64,000 bases of DNA from Gavia stellata (lineage: Eukaryota; Chordata; Aves; Gaviiformes; Gaviidae), in the NCBI RefSeq assembly GCF_030936135.1, contig NC_082620.1, positions 744,001 to 808,000 of the forward strand, given 5' to 3'. Position 1 is the first letter of the stretch. Every line of letters starts with the position of its first letter. Of this stretch, positions 1 to 29,024 are shown one piece after another. The notes under the pieces are model-generated. The model saw only the letters and a list, made by a program, of their open reading frames with translations. It did no database searches and had not been told where the DNA came from. The position numbers were made by a program, and so were the translations under genes.

Positions 1-739
1 AGTTATTTCTTCATCACGTGACAAAAGGTTATGATGTCAAGATTAAGGAAGAGACCGGCAAGCTAGTTTCAAGTCTGATGGTGCATCCAGACAAAAGGAT
101 TCTCCTATTCCTAAGGCTTCATAACTTAGAGGATGGGGTAGAAATTTATGACCTGCACAGTGGAAAGCCAGGGGAAGAGATACAAGGCAACTTCAGAGGA
201 GATGCAGATACATTTTCTACACTCCTCCTTAGAGGAGCACCAGCTTGGGACATTTTACTTTCCTGTATTTGTCTTTAGTACTAAAGTCTGCTCACACCCA
301 GGCTGCTGGCTGGCTGCAGAACAGCCCTAAAAGTTCTAGAAACCAGAACCAAGTCTTGCCAGACTGGCGTAAGGGACAAGGCTTCAGTAAAACAGCCTAG
401 AATTAGTCTGTTACAGAAAAAGTCATCACAAGCATGCCTGGATTTTAAACAAAAAAAAATTAGAAACAGTAAACAAAATAAAAAACTAGTACTGATCAGT
501 GTTTTCTGATAATACATAATTACTCAAAATTAACTAGTTTAACTGAATTGAGGGAGCACTGGGGAATAAACACTAACATTCTCATCTCACACAGGGATCG
601 TGTGGGGGAGATGGGAGTGCAGGGCATTTGTCATTATTGCGAAAACAAATTTTAAAATTTGTATCTTTAGTTTGATTTAAACATTGCTTTTAGTATGACA
701 TCAAACACCAGCTTTGCAGAAGGGGCTCTGGAGGGACGT
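1..739 (-). other. CDC42: CDC42 distal 3'-UTR (ubiquitous isoform), cut by the window edge
   Basis: Sequence directly after the TGA at 740-742 on the minus strand is AT-rich and holds no convincing coding exon. CDC42 mRNAs have a 3'-UTR of roughly 1 kb or more in other vertebrates. I see no AATAAA on the minus strand here, so the UTR probably runs past the left edge. Confidence 0.6.
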
Positions 740-15325
<14,586 letters not shown>

Positions 15326-15353
15326 CTAGTAGACTATCAACTCCAATGAGAAC

Positions 15354-18300
15354 CTAGAAGAAAAGAGAGATACACATATTTAGATGTTTCTCATTCTCAC
15401 TAGACAGCAGTACATGTCATTGATGAGCTTCGACTGGAGCCCAAAGCACTAAGAGCACATATGGAATCATAAAATGAGACATTCCTAGATGAATTGGTAG
15501 ATTCTTTCTCTCTATCACACACACAAGATAGGAAGCTGCATATTTCCATAAAGGCAAATACCTCCTCCCTACAGCTAGACCCCTCGACTGCAAACAATTG
15601 CCAAACACCACCTAAGACTATGTTTGGCATGGCCACTTTTCTACATTGGGAAGAAGGACTAGGTAAATTCGGTGTGGTTTTTTGCTAGTTACCTAGTAGT
15701 GAGGGAGAGGAGTCTTAAGACCTTTCCAGACTGTTTTTAATGCATGGAAGCATCCTGCCTTAGATGTACTGAAAGGGACCAGTCTAAGCTTGAGTCTCAA
15801 TAGCTGCTAAGTAATATACATGCCTCCCAAAAGATCCTCCCTCTGCAGAGCACTTCAGTAAAGAAAGCTCAGCAGGAAACACAGCAGTCTGAGCTTTGAA
15901 ACTAGTTTACAAGATAAAAATAAGCAGGTACAGACAAAAGTAAACATGATTAATTCCTCCTCCCCCTGCCTTTTTTGTTGTGTGTTTTTTTTTCTTTTTT
16001 TGAAAGCCTAAGTACAGTTCTACAATCTTTTGGTTAAGATCACTACTTAACATGTACCTTTAGCCCCACTTTGAAGTGGCTAACAGAACTGAGAAGTTCA
16101 GCAGGGCATCAGGTTCCCAAGGAATCTTATTACTCTCCAGCCATTACAAAATCATGATGCACCCAGCTACTGTCCCAGCACAGACTTCAGCACATAAACA
16201 AAAATCAGTATTTGCCATCAATACATCCTCCAAACATTAGTTAGCTACCTCCCATGCCAGACACAGCTGCCTTTCATTAATATATTACTTTAATTAGCCA
16301 AGTACCAGGCCTCTGGCCATTCATTCACATACAGGTGTGAAATCCTGACCCCAGCAAGCCTAGTGGCAAAGCTCCCACTGACTATCAACATTTCCATATT
16401 ATTGGAAGTACTTTTACTTACAGCAGCAAAGACTTGCAAACCAAGTTACCCCCTGCCAGGATGTGGGGGGAGAGGACAAGAAGAGACATCCACTGCAGCA
16501 GATTCACCCTCAGAACGGTGGCAATGCTTTAGCCTAGCAAGGACATTGCCATGGCTCTCAATTCTGGGTAACTATAAAAAAATTGAATTGATCCCTACTG
16601 AACTATGCATTTGGGCACCTCCTGGGGACTTCACTTCTCAGAGTGATCTGGAAGAAATACAATGCAGTTCCAGGTTTTTGAGCATTCTGGTCATAGGTAG
16701 CAACATGATTTGATACTGCACATCACATCGTCATGCTTGCAAGGAAAGGTAATTGCTAGCGACTCAAACCAAAACTTATACCACTAGCTTTTCTTCACAT
16801 GCTGCAGGGATGCTCAAAGGTTTAGACAGAGCCAGCTAACTTCATAATAAACATCCTCAAAAGTTCCTAAAAACAGTACTTGTAGGAGAATACTAATCAC
16901 CACGATTCCCACAAGCCACAGAGATCCACAGCAGTCAATTTTAGGAAGTAGCAGCAAAGAGTCTTTCTCAGAGCAGGGCACTAGCCAGCATCCGGTACGC
17001 CACGCACTCACAACACTGCTATCTATACATCTTTTTTTCAGCAGATACAGACACAATGAAGGATTTGCGTAGGCATCAGGCGTTATCACCAGTCCTCTAT
17101 TTGGTGCTGTATTTCAATATCAGAATAATAAAATCTGTTGATTTACGCAGCAGACCTCAGTTTCACACAGAACGATCAGCAGCATGCGCAGCGAAACCAT
17201 ATTAACTGGCCCTTCATTAATACAATCGTTTCCATTTCAAAAGACACGTTCTGTATTCAGGCCAGCTCAAGTGTTTATATCTAAGTAATATTAGTCAATA
17301 TTGCCTCAACTGCAGAGGTGCTCACATAGTTCTGCCTTGCAATGCTGGTGGCACTGATCACAGAGAAAAAGTCACATTTTAGAATAAAAAAAATCACCAG
17401 AAAGAAAGCAGGCAATGGAACAGAGCAGCTCAGTACAAATTAAGAAAGGCTTCATGCTCAAAACAAAGGTGGAAAGGGATGAGTCACTTGTTAAATAGAT
17501 TTTAAAAGGAAAACACATCCAAACAGTCTGAGGCCTAGCTAACCAAATCAAGCAACTAAAACCAGCCTAAACTACCAGCGTGCCTCGCTACCTTGCCAGC
17601 CTTATCCACACAGTAAGGCACCATCATCTGCCTTTTGTTTTGGGATTTGCCCAAACACAGCCATTCAGCTGTGTCGCTGCACAGCACAGGTAGCAGCCTT
17701 CGTGAATTCCTTTCAGAGTTAATAGATTTAGTACAAAACAACTCTCCACACTGGGTTGCCCAGTCACTTCTTGTATGCTTTTTCAATTTCAACTGGAATT
17801 CATTACACTGCCTACCAGACTCAGGGAATCTCTGCTCCGGCTGTCCTTGCTCACCCCAGGTGATAGCACAAGAGGACAAGCACATCCACCTCCAGCTTAA
17901 CCACACTGTGCAGCCACCCCTGCGGAGAAACCTCATCTCCCTTCCCACCCCACCCTCCCCCTGGCAGACACCTCCTCCTCCTCCCTTCTGTATTCCTCCC
18001 CTCCCTTCCTGCTCTACCTCCTCTTCTACCCTCTTGCCCCAATTATTTGTATTTCCTTGTTTACCCATAATTTGCAGGTTACACACCTGCTTCAAGACAG
18101 CCTTTCCAGAACCCAGCAAGCACACTAGAGGAAAAATCCAGACTCTGAAGCACTTCCTATGCATTGCAACATACCAATCCATGAGTAACTATAAATCTTA
18201 AAATGCTGTATATGCACCCGTACAAGAAAAGCTCGCATACGCCTTTGTAAAAAAAAAAACAAAATATGTGTTTAGTGTTACTTTTTAAAAAACTCATTAC

Positions 18301-21300
18301 TCCAGAGAGCATCAAGCAAGCAACAAAATGAAACCACAGTATCAGAAAGCACATCAGATCACATGGCTGTACTGCAAATCTCCACTTCTTTCTGTCCTCA
18401 GACGCAGCTCAAGTCCCCACACTGGCTCTGGGAGAGAAGCTGCTGTACTCTGATAAGGGCTCAGGTCAAAGACTCCAGCTAAGACAAAGCACAAGCTGTA
18501 CACACGCGCCTTACACGCAGACCACATTATTCCCATACAGTCAATTCTGACTCTTGCAGCGATTGATCAACTTTAGCTACATAATTACTCTCGTACAGTA
18601 GAGAACACCAGCAGTTCAAATTAAGAGTATTTCCTATAAAAGCACTGCTTAAATGTGTACCACACTACACTGGGTGTGAGCGTGAGGCAAAGGCTCTGAA
18701 CTCAAAACCACACGCCACCTTTTCCCACCAGCTGACCTGATCCTTTAAGCTTTCTGGCAGTGGAACAAAACAGAGAGCAAATAACCCGAGGCCTCACTCT
18801 GGAGCATAAAGCAGAACCTGAACCGCACAACAGGGGAGCTGGAAAAGACTGAGGGGGTTGTTTTCTTTTTTTTTCCTAAAGGAATAAGTTAAAAAAAATC
18901 TACCATGAAAAACATTGAACTGGCCCACTAGAAGGTCTCTACGTACCAAGCAACTACCACTTTCTCACACAGTTGTTTAATTCCCCCCCCCCACACCCCA
19001 TTAGACACTTCAGTATTACATCTTTAAAGGACCAAAACACACTTGAGCACACCTTTAGGTAAAGAGATCCCCTCACCCTTTTTTTAAATGGATATGTAAC
19101 TTTATCTTTAAATACTGAAATAAGATAGCCTAAGTTTTAAACAGATTTAGAGTCTTAAGCACAGGCCTCCAAAGTCTTACCAGTGGAAAAGTGGAGTTGT
19201 TGAATAAGTTATTTTACTTGGATTAGTAGGCTTTCTAGATTAGCTGGATGAGCTACTTTGTTTTCCACTTCTAAGAGTTCCACAGAACACAGCTGAAAAC
19301 AGGCTCATTTTTAGGGAGCTTAGATGCACTATCCTGGGACCTACTCTTCCATAGGAAAAACTTTAAAGACACATACGTCATTAACTTGTGGTTTAAAAGC
19401 AATTTAGTCCAATATGAGATACAACTAGAGAATAACTCACCCCTACAGTGCAACGCCAAGGGAGGCAGAAACAAAGAAGTTACAAGAGGTTTGGGTTTGT
19501 TCCCCCTCCAAAGTAGCCTAATAAAAGGAAGTCTGCATATACAACACCCAGCAGGACTAGAAAACACTCCAAGTAGTTATAAGTATCTGAGGGTATTGAC
19601 ACAGACTGGAAAGCGCTGAAGTCATCTCAGTTTGAGTGCAGCGAGTGGATTGAGCCATGTAATTGTGAGCCATCTGGCCAAGCCCAGAGGGGAGAGCTGA
19701 TGAAGACTGGTAATGTAATGCAAATCAGTATGACTTGGTTCTGTTCAACAAGCTCTAAAGCCTTCTTTTTTAAAAGACTGGATTATTTTTTCAAATCTTT
19801 TTGTATTCTAATCATAAAAACTCCAGTGCTTCAGTAAAGTACATGTTAACTGATCATACTTCTAATATTTGTTGGATTTTAACCTGTTCAGCACATGATC
19901 ACACCAGCAGGATTTCACAGAACTCAACAGTATTCTGGAGAACCAGGATCTAGCATCCCGGAAACTGAATTACAAAGCCCTGTAAACTTTGGCAAATTCA
20001 TCGGATGGCCCTATTCCAGACTCAATAGGCCCATTTTACAGAATTTCGCTTTAAAGCTCAGTTACATTTTTATGAAAGACAGCTCGTCTGCATTTAGGAT
20101 TAATCCCAAAAAGCAGTTACTGACACATGCAAGTGCTGCAATGAACAGTCAACTGAAGGCTCCAGTGGGACGTTGTGGATAGGTAATCCTTCCCAGTGCA
20201 AAGGAAGATTTGGAATTTTGCACATTCTCCACCCAGGCCTGTACACACATAAGACTACAGTGACAGATCACAGAAGGCTGACGAAATCCATGGTACCTAT
20301 GGCAGGTTCCCATTTACTAAGCACAAGTTGCAAGGAATGCTGTCCCAAATGCACCCTGACACTGAGGGCCACAAGCCCTCTTGTGCAAGCCTGATTTTCC
20401 CATCTTAATGGCAAACACATGAATGTGGTGTTACTATGGGAGCTTTTTAGTTTTAAAACCTGTCTGTAATTCAGAGTAGCTGCAGTATATTGTAGTAGTT
20501 GTATGAACTACTGACTGAAAAATTAAGTGAAATTCTGTGGGTCTTCGTACACAATCAGTGTTGCCTCCTAACCAAGGGGTAAGGTTCTGCATGATCTTGC
20601 CTTCACTCTTGCTGTACACGCAATTTGAAGCAGAAACCGCAAGCCTTCAAGCTTGTTAAGATTCCTTTTCTTTTTAAGCTACTGAAGTCTGTTTTTAGGT
20701 TAAAATGTGTACATTCTCCTAGCCAAAGGAAACCGAGCTGTCAAATCTGTCTACACATCCTGCACTAGTTTCCTGTCGAGCCTCAGCAGCACCACGACTT
20801 CCTCTCAGGCAGGACTGAAACTGCTGCCATTTCATCACAGGTACTGGCTAAACGCAGCTTGCTGCGAGCAACTGCCGGCTGATGACCAAGAACCATTTCA
20901 TGATGCTCTTTAGTATACACCATTAACTCACGAGTTGAAGCTTTACCAGTCTGTCACAGCTTCCAGATCTTGTTTGAGAGCCTGCTCCACATCGCAAGAA
21001 AACAGAGCCATTTCTGAAAACTACATTTTTTCCCCCCCAAACAATGTAATTTTACAGTAAACAGGTTATTCACCTAACTCCTGTGGGGTCAAAGCACTCA
21101 GGAGGCCACAATGAAAGGAACAATATTCACAGGATTTTACTTATGATCTCTGTTAACCACTTCTACCCTTCCACACTACTTTCATGTCATATTTATAAAA
21201 AAACCACATTTCTAAATAAAGTATTTGTTTGTATTTGATAATTTGTTCCTAGCTTAACTAAACCCATTTCAAGGCACCCTTGCCCTGCCATTTCAAGGTC

Positions 21301-24300
21301 CTTGCCCTCTACCACCTCCTCTATCCCTACTACAAACTAACACTTTTGCTTTTCAAAGCCACAAGTCTCCCAAATCAGGGGCACCAAAGAGAGATAATCA
21401 GCTACTACGAACCAAGCAATCAAGTTTTCCCCACCAGAGATACCTACCAGCATTATATGGAGCAGGTAATAATTGCATGTCTGTATTACAAACCTGGCGC
21501 AGTGAACACTTCGTCACAAAGATCACTGCATACAACACACCAGTTCTCTGCAAAGATCACAAACCACTAATGAAGAGACTGCACAAGTTCAGCTGTCAAC
21601 TGTGGAGTTAAAAGACCTTGGACTTCTTGGTACACTGATATCGTTGCACACCTATGATGCAAAACACCAACAGAAGCTGCTCTCTGATTAAGAGCTGAAC
21701 TCCAGAAAGACTAACCGACACAGAAGGCAAAACTGGTTTCAAGATCAGTATTACCATGGCCAGTGTTCTGCTCTGCAGGTGTACAGAAGCCATTTACAGA
21801 AGTTACCTAAATCTTCCAGCCCAAAGCCCACCTTTCAGCCTGCTAGGCATCTTCTTCATGAAGATCTCACCCCAGAACTAAACACATCTGCCACTTCTAT
21901 GCTAATAATGTGGTAAATGAAATTTAAAAGAATACATTATGCTCTAAACCACCTGGTGCCCAAGATCACCTACCTGCCTGTCTTCCCCACAGCTCAGACT
22001 GCTGCAGGCACACAAGCTATATACAGAAATGCATTTGCTCCCAAAGGTTCCAAATTGAGCCTAAGGCCTGGGTATTTCATTTCTTAAACAGAGCTTAGAA
22101 AGACTGTCAAACCACAAACCAGCACAGGAGCTGCACTCCCTTAGAACAAGGCAAACCATGAAGAAGAAGGCAAACCATGAAGTCCAAGGCAAAACCTGCA
22201 AAAAGCAGAAGGGACAGACTGAAGAAACAATCTTGTATCACATCAGTTCAGGATCTTGAAAAAGATATCCGTTTTAAGCTTTTTTTTTTTTTTCCACTGC
22301 CACAAACAAGTCAAACAATCCTTTAAAACCTATCTCTGAATTTGCACTCCACAAGGGAGAACTATCTCCAAAAAAACAGCATTACTATTTGGTTTATATA
22401 GAAGGTGTCTAATTACGAGACATACAGCTAAAAAAGCTCCATTGTGCTACAAGTTGTCAAGACGGACGCAAGAATTCGGGTAAAGATCCAGACCTGCAGC
22501 CGGCAGGTCTCAATCTGAGGCAGAAGAGACTCACAGCAGCAGAGCACACTGGTGGGGTCCGTCTCACATGCCTGCCCACACCACAGTCTCGACCTGGTGT
22601 TGGGCACAAGAATGGGAAACATTTAGGCAGGCCCACAAAAGCCAACTTTATGAAGAGACACAGGACGAGAGATCACCGACATAACCGGACCGGCACCATG
22701 AGAGACCTAATTGGGCTCTCAGGCTGATGTTGTTCTTGAATCCCACAAAATTTGCTATCATTACGGGAATCCCGGTTTGAGATAAAGTATGTGTCTGGGA
22801 TCTTGGAGTATCTGAGTCTGCCACTCGACAGAGCTTGTGTATCCCAACACCTCTGTGGTTTTGAAGCACCTGTTTCTGGACAAGTCACTATGAATTACTA
22901 AGGAAGAAGTAAGAGAGCTCTTCTCCAAATGCAACTGCCTGAGATCAACCGATATTTTCTACACTTCAACGCAACTTTCTTTTTCTAATTATGTAAGAAT
23001 TGACAGCTATTTTGCATATCTTCATAAAGGCTCCTCACAACAAACTGGTGAGGCAGACACATACACAAGATAGGAAGTGAAGAGAGCTGGGTGGGGGAAT
23101 TTTAAAAGCCTGAACCTAAACTACCAACACATTTCAAGTTCTGTAACTTCAAAAAAAGGGGAAAGCCATGTCATCCCATTTTAGTCCTAAGTTCAAAACA
23201 AGAAAGCTGCCCGTGCAGGCCAGTCGGATAGAGTATGACTCAGTGGGCTCTTTGCTGCCACACCAGCTACACTGCGGTGCAGCCATGCCCACACCTGCCT
23301 TAGCAGCGGCACTGCCCATCTGTCCCACTTCACCGCTCAAAACAACTACCTTAACTTTATCACAAACTCAACGGGAAAAAGCAAAAGTGTCAACTTCTCT
23401 GTTATCACTCTGGTTAAGGTTACACTGTCAAAACCAGCCATCAGCACTGGGAAAACCTGCCCCAGATTAAACACTGGGAAGTATGTGGGCTTATGTTAAG
23501 TCCTTTTTTGTCAAAGGCATTTTAATCTTACATTATTACTCTTCGCTTTCATACTCTGCAGGAAGCTGTTTTACTCTACCATGTAACAAAATCCTGTTCA
23601 GTATTTTAATACCACATTAAAAACCCTATCTTTATTAGCTTAGTCTCATACTGTTAATATTTAAAAATACAAGCTGCACCTATACTCCTATTTGTGCATA
23701 CTAACAGATCACAGCGCACATTAGCCTCGATGTTTCTCTCCCCATACCCATGGCCAACTACATTTAACAGTGGTAAAACAGACACTGGCAGAAGTTCCTC
23801 TATTTTGAGGCACATTTTTGCATAATGGAAAGCACCCTGCATTTACATCAGTTGCAACAGATCACCCCTCACTCCTGTGATGCTCAGGGAACGGGACAGT
23901 TGCGGGTGCTCCACGCACACAGCCCAAAGGGTGCCTTGAGGATGTGGTGTGTTTCGGGGGGGATGGCGCAGGCTGAGTAGCAACATACTGTCTGAGGACT
24001 AAAGAGTTGAAGCTTTGTTAAAAAAACATTCCCAAAGAGACTTTTCCCAGCCACTGAGCTACCTTGGTGTTTCTATTAAAACTAATGAAGTAGCTGGAAA
24101 GCTCGCTAACACCAGGACTGAAGCGGGAGAGGTTGCCCCGCACCTCTCCCCGCACTCACCTAACCAGAGCAGCTGGAACCACCCTCCCTTGCACGGCAGA
24201 AGGCAAGCCACCCGCAGCGTCGTGATCACGGCCGAGGCGGCAGGACCAAGAGCCTGTTGGGCAACTGGCAGCTTCTCGGCAGTAGGTAAATGCAGAAGAC

Positions 24301-27300
24301 GCTCAAGAAGTAATAACAGCCCCCACTCCAGGACACAGAAGAGGATCCTTCTGAGAGGAACTAAGCCTTTAGCTCAGCAACACTTCACAAGCACTAAAAA
24401 AACCCCAAAATAAATCACTAAACTCAAGCTAACTGCTCAAACGCACCAAGGTGAACCACAACCAGAGCACGCTCGCTGCCAAATCCAAGCCCTGTATGCA
24501 GCCCTCCCACAGCAAGCCCTTTTGCATTCAGCTGTTTACCAACCACAGCTGGCCCAACATAAACAGCTACACCAGTTGATGAAGTGGCAGATGCCTTCTT
24601 TCCTTACATCCAAAGCTGCAGAAGCATTTTTGTCATTTTTTCCCCAAAACAGAACACTGTTGGCCAAAAACATAGCACAGCATCTTTCAACTTGAGAAGA
24701 GTCGAGCAATTCAAAACAGCTTGTTACAAAGCCAGACAATTCTGCCAGCCTTAGCTATTGCTGTGAGTCTGGCACCACAAGCGACAGCAATCCTCTCCTG
24801 TTGTACCCGGCAGTCTGCCTCTGGGCCCCGGCTAGTCCCACTCCACTACACAGTTTAAGGTTTGCTCTAACACCGTTATTAGCATGGTAAAAACCTTCAC
24901 CCTGCCATAGTTTGGTCTACACTTAGAAAACATGCGCTGATACCAGGCAATCTGACCACAGGCACAGAAGTCTTAGTACAGATGAGCTGGCATCTGCACA
25001 CCACCGCCAGACAGAAAAGCTCAAAGGAAGCCCCTGCGTTACTTTAATAAAAAAGGGTTTGGTTTTTCACGAGACCAGAGGACAGCGCATGGAACAACTC
25101 TCCTGCTCGGAATTATGCCGTAACGTTCAAAAGTAATGGGGTGAATTAGCAGCACAAGAGCTTAAAATAGAACAACGGTTTTTAAAAGCTTTTGCAAAAC
25201 TAACTCTTTGTTTTCTCTTTATGAAATGTCACTTGTTTAGAAGAAAAGTCAATACATTAAGAACAACTCCTTTACTGATGAGGAAACAGGACAAACAGTA
25301 CTTTGAAGTCTTAAAACTCTTTAAAACAGAAGTCACTATCTGAAACTCAAAGGGAAGATTACAAAGATCAATTACACAACAGCAGTATTGAAACTCTCGT
25401 ACTCGCTATTTGAAGTTTACTGCACACACAGGACTGCATGAACAAGCCCAGTTCTTCTACCCAACAACCACCCACCACCAGAAGCTAGGAATATCTTGCT
25501 TTAATGCCATTTTTGTCACTTATCTCAGGCATTTACCTGCACACCATCATAAAGATGCAGCAGGGGCTGCAAGAGGCAGCTAACCACTACATACATACTC
25601 AGGGAGGAATAACTTTGTGCCGGGCTTTAGCCCTAGGAGATACTCTGGTGAAAAGGTTTTACCCACCATTTCTAGGGGTAATCCTTTCTGACGGATACCC
25701 TTAGCTAGCAGGGTGTAAGCTATTTTAAACAGGGCTTGAAGGAAGCCACCTAATTAAATGACGATAGGCTGCAGAAGTGTAAAGATACTTTAAATTTCTT
25801 TTAAAACTCAGCATAAGAGCTTATCTAGTCAGTAAGTTGTTTTATTTGTCATATATTAAAGACTAAAAATAGGGGGGTTTACACCTGCATTTAGCGTAGT
25901 GGGGTGAGAGGAGCCAAGGCAGAAGTCCACAATATGCTAAGTGGTTAAAGAGAGCTTCTTGCTACCTGGAGTACCAGAAACTAATTTCGCTTCCGCTTAA
26001 TTTGACAGCACCTTCACCTTCTACAAAAAGGTGGGGAATGGAGCCTCAAGAGCAAGGATGACTACGTCCCCCTACAATTCGGCCTTACAGGCTATTGCTC
26101 TAGAAGCTCAGATCACTGAAATTCATATGATCGAGCCTAACAACAGCGTGAAAGCTCGGCTGACCGCAAAAGGCAGGCAGAGGAAAGAGAAGGCTAAAAT
26201 ACACAAGCCCATAGATGACTTTTAAAAGCTGTGAGCACTCACATTAGCGTAAAACAGATTACACACACCTCAACTGCAGTGATGCATATTCATTTATGGT
26301 ACAAGTTCTCAGGAGCCAGAAGCAGAGCTGGAACCCGGCTACATCAATATGCTATATTAACTTTGAAGATTGTAGGGTAACAGATAGCTGTTGAAAAGAT
26401 TTTAATTAAGATGTCCGGCTGTCTATGCTCATAAGACTTGGAAATTTATTTTAGTACTGCAGCTGCATTTTAACCAGAAGGAACTTTTACAACAGGATTA
26501 GCGGTCAACTTCATGCTGCACTTCACATCGGCCTTCCATATGCTTTACAGGAAAGTAAGAAAAGCACAGTTGCACACTCATCAGGGAAACCCCTAGGAGT
26601 TTCAGATGGGCTTCGTTTCTGTTTACTATTGTTCTTTTAGTAGAAGATCTACAGTTGCCATTCTAGATACTCCAGAGACTCTAGGACTTCCAGAACATAT
26701 CTATATAACAGTGAAAACACAATAAACGCCCCAAAACCAGCCATCAGTTTCAGACAAACAAATAACCCCAAAGCAGGACATATAATGAACTAAGAGCATC
26801 AGTTGCAGGTCATGAATAACCAAGTTCAAAGTATGCAAATCTAATGATTAAAATTTCTGCCTAGAACATGTTACCAAACTGCAAACATGTTTTATCTTGC
26901 ATCACAGTAGTTTTTATTCCCTGCCAAGACTTAAAAATCCTTTTCCTCATTGCTACTGAAGCATATAACAAGAGAACAGTTTAAACACAGAATCATTTCT
27001 ACAGTCAGCAACATACTGATCCAAGTCTTCTGTGTGTCCGTAAGACCTGTTTCAAATATACTTTTGCCCATACTGCCTTCCCCATAATCCTACACTAACA
27101 AGAAGGAACAGTTTACAAAGCAGAACAACAGATTCTCCACATATAGCTAGCTGAATGCAAAGGCTTTCTATCTAAAGTTGGTTTTGCATAAGAACCTTTT
27201 GCCAACTGAAAGGGAAAAGCTTTAAGTGCTTTACAGAGTTATTCTGATTAGCAATACAAGGAGCTTGATCCAGGTTTTAAATACCCTTCCAAAAAAAACG

Positions 27301-28645
27301 ACGTTAGGGGCACTGCGATTTAACACTTTGAATAAAGACAGCTAGCACCTCCTTTCCTAGGAGAGAAGCAGCACAGATGAACATGAGACAAAGACAATCA
27401 CAGATGGCCAGACTGAACTACTTCTGACTACACAGTTGTCATCTAACATGGCCTCCTCTTGCCCATGCTTTTATCGAAAGAGGGTAGCAAAGCCACTCTG
27501 GCTCCACCGGCTGCAATACCCACACAGACAAGGCAACAGGAATTCTGACCATTTTGCAATTCTTCATCAAGCACAGGTTTCACAATGCTGGTTGTTATGC
27601 TCACAGCTACCTGGCTATATGAGTGTCTCCCACTGTTGCCACCAGCTGCAAGTTCTACTTGCTTATAGGAAAAAAACACTACTGAGGTCCAGATCACTAA
27701 AACAAACCTTTAAAACACAGCTAGGTGACGTGCTGCTGTAGTATATACCTCCTGATGAGATTTCGAAGAAGAAACGCATGTCAACACCAACCCTCAAAGT
27801 AGCACTGGCTCCTACCCTAGCCAAAACCAGCGACATCTTTGGCGCTGTATAACGACAGCTATGGGACAAGGCTTCGAGTAACCCAACGACCGCGCAGCTA
27901 GGGAGGCAAAAGCCAAGAAGCGCCTCCCAACTCCTTTTCGTGTAGGAACTGACTTTTTGCAGCCCATACACCTTAAGCTAAGCCTTCCACAGTGCCTGCC
28001 CCCCCGCTGCGGCTCAGCGCTACAATGGTGCTCGGCGCTGCTCGCCTGAAAGAAGCCGGAGAGCCCAACCTGCAGCCCCAGAAGCACAAACTGACCCTCG
28101 GGGTTTTTCCCCCACAGCCCCCGAGTGCAGCCAAGCCACCCCGAGGAGCGGGAAGCCGCCGCAGCCAGGGCAGGGCAGTCCCCGGGGGGAACGAGGCCCG
28201 GGCCCCCGCGACGGCCGATGCACCCAGCCCAGGAGCGGGAGCGCTTCCTGCCGCCGCTCCCGAGCGCCGAGGGTCCGGCCCCCGCCCGCCGCGCCAGGAA
28301 GCGGGGGAGGGGAGAGGAGGGCAAGGCCCGGCACCGCCGCCCCCCGGCAGACCCGACCCCACGAAGGCCGAGCTCCCCCCCCACAAAACAGGCACCGGTG
28401 GGGGGGGGGGGGGCTCCGCGCGAGCCCGCTCCCCCCACTCCCCGCGGCCTTGGGAAGGGCCCACCCCGCGGGCGGCTGCCTGGGGAGGCCCCGCACACAC
28501 ACCGCGGGCCCCGGGAGGGCGGCTCCCGCACGACGGCGGCACCGGCCGGCCGTGCCAGGCCGGAGGACGGGGAAAACGGGGTGGGTGGCCGCGGAGGGGG
28601 GGGGGGTCGCGGCGGTACCGTGCCCGCCCCGGCGCGGCCGCTCAC
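15354..28645 (-). other. CDC42 intron 1, no gene seen
   Basis: A 13.3-kb intron between the noncoding exon and the first coding exon. It is AT-rich for most of its length and becomes CpG-rich from about 28.0 kb. I see no coding exon, RNA gene or recognisable transposon. A polypyrimidine stretch lies at 17930-18040; open frames on both strands over it look like chance products of the CT-rich composition. A short duplication (a GGCAAACCATGAAG unit) occurs near 22145-22180. Confidence 0.6.
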
Positions 28646-28735
28646 CTCAGAGTCTCCGCCGGGCGTTGGCAGCTCGCTGCGGGGTCTCCTCGGCTGAGGC
28701 ACAGGGGCACGCTGCCGGCTGACGTCACCACGCAG
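28646..28735 (-). promoter_or_regulatory. CDC42: CDC42 noncoding first exon and core promoter in a CpG island
   Basis: A clean splice donor (CTGAG then gtgag) ends a GC-rich exon at 28646 on the minus strand. It fits the noncoding exon 1 that joins the 5'-UTR part of the second exon (acceptor AG at 15355-15354, exon from 15353). A full palindromic CRE, TGACGTCA, lies at 28720-28727, and the surrounding 28.0-29.0 kb is a strong CpG island. The exact transcription start is not visible; the upper boundary is approximate. Confidence 0.75.
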
Positions 28736-29024
28736 CGGAGGGCCGGGCGGGGCGGTGGCGAGGGGCGCGGCCGGAGGGGAGGGGCGGAGCGCGGCCGACA
28801 CGGGGCGCTGCTCGGCTGGCACGCCCCGCCACGCCCCGCCCCAGCGCGGGCGCGCGCTGCCCCCGCGCGGGAGCGCGCCCCGGTACCCGCGGAGCCGTCC
28901 CCGGCGCGGCGGGGGGAGCCCGGCTGCCGGCCGGCCCGCACCCGGAGAGGCCCGTCCACCCGGGGGGAGGCCCTGGGCCGTGCCTGCAGCAGCCCCCGCG
29001 CCACGCATGCGCCGCCCTGCGTGC

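Noticed and set aside
17556-18201. Overlapping frames of 208 codons (minus) and 188 codons (plus) in CDC42 intron 1
   Set aside because: They cover a CT-rich polypyrimidine stretch, have no recognisable domain and lie head-on over the same bases.
26031-26225. A 64-codon basic frame in CDC42 intron 1
   Set aside because: At first it resembled a ribosomal-protein pseudogene, but the order of motifs did not fit any such protein and no poly(A) tail is visible.
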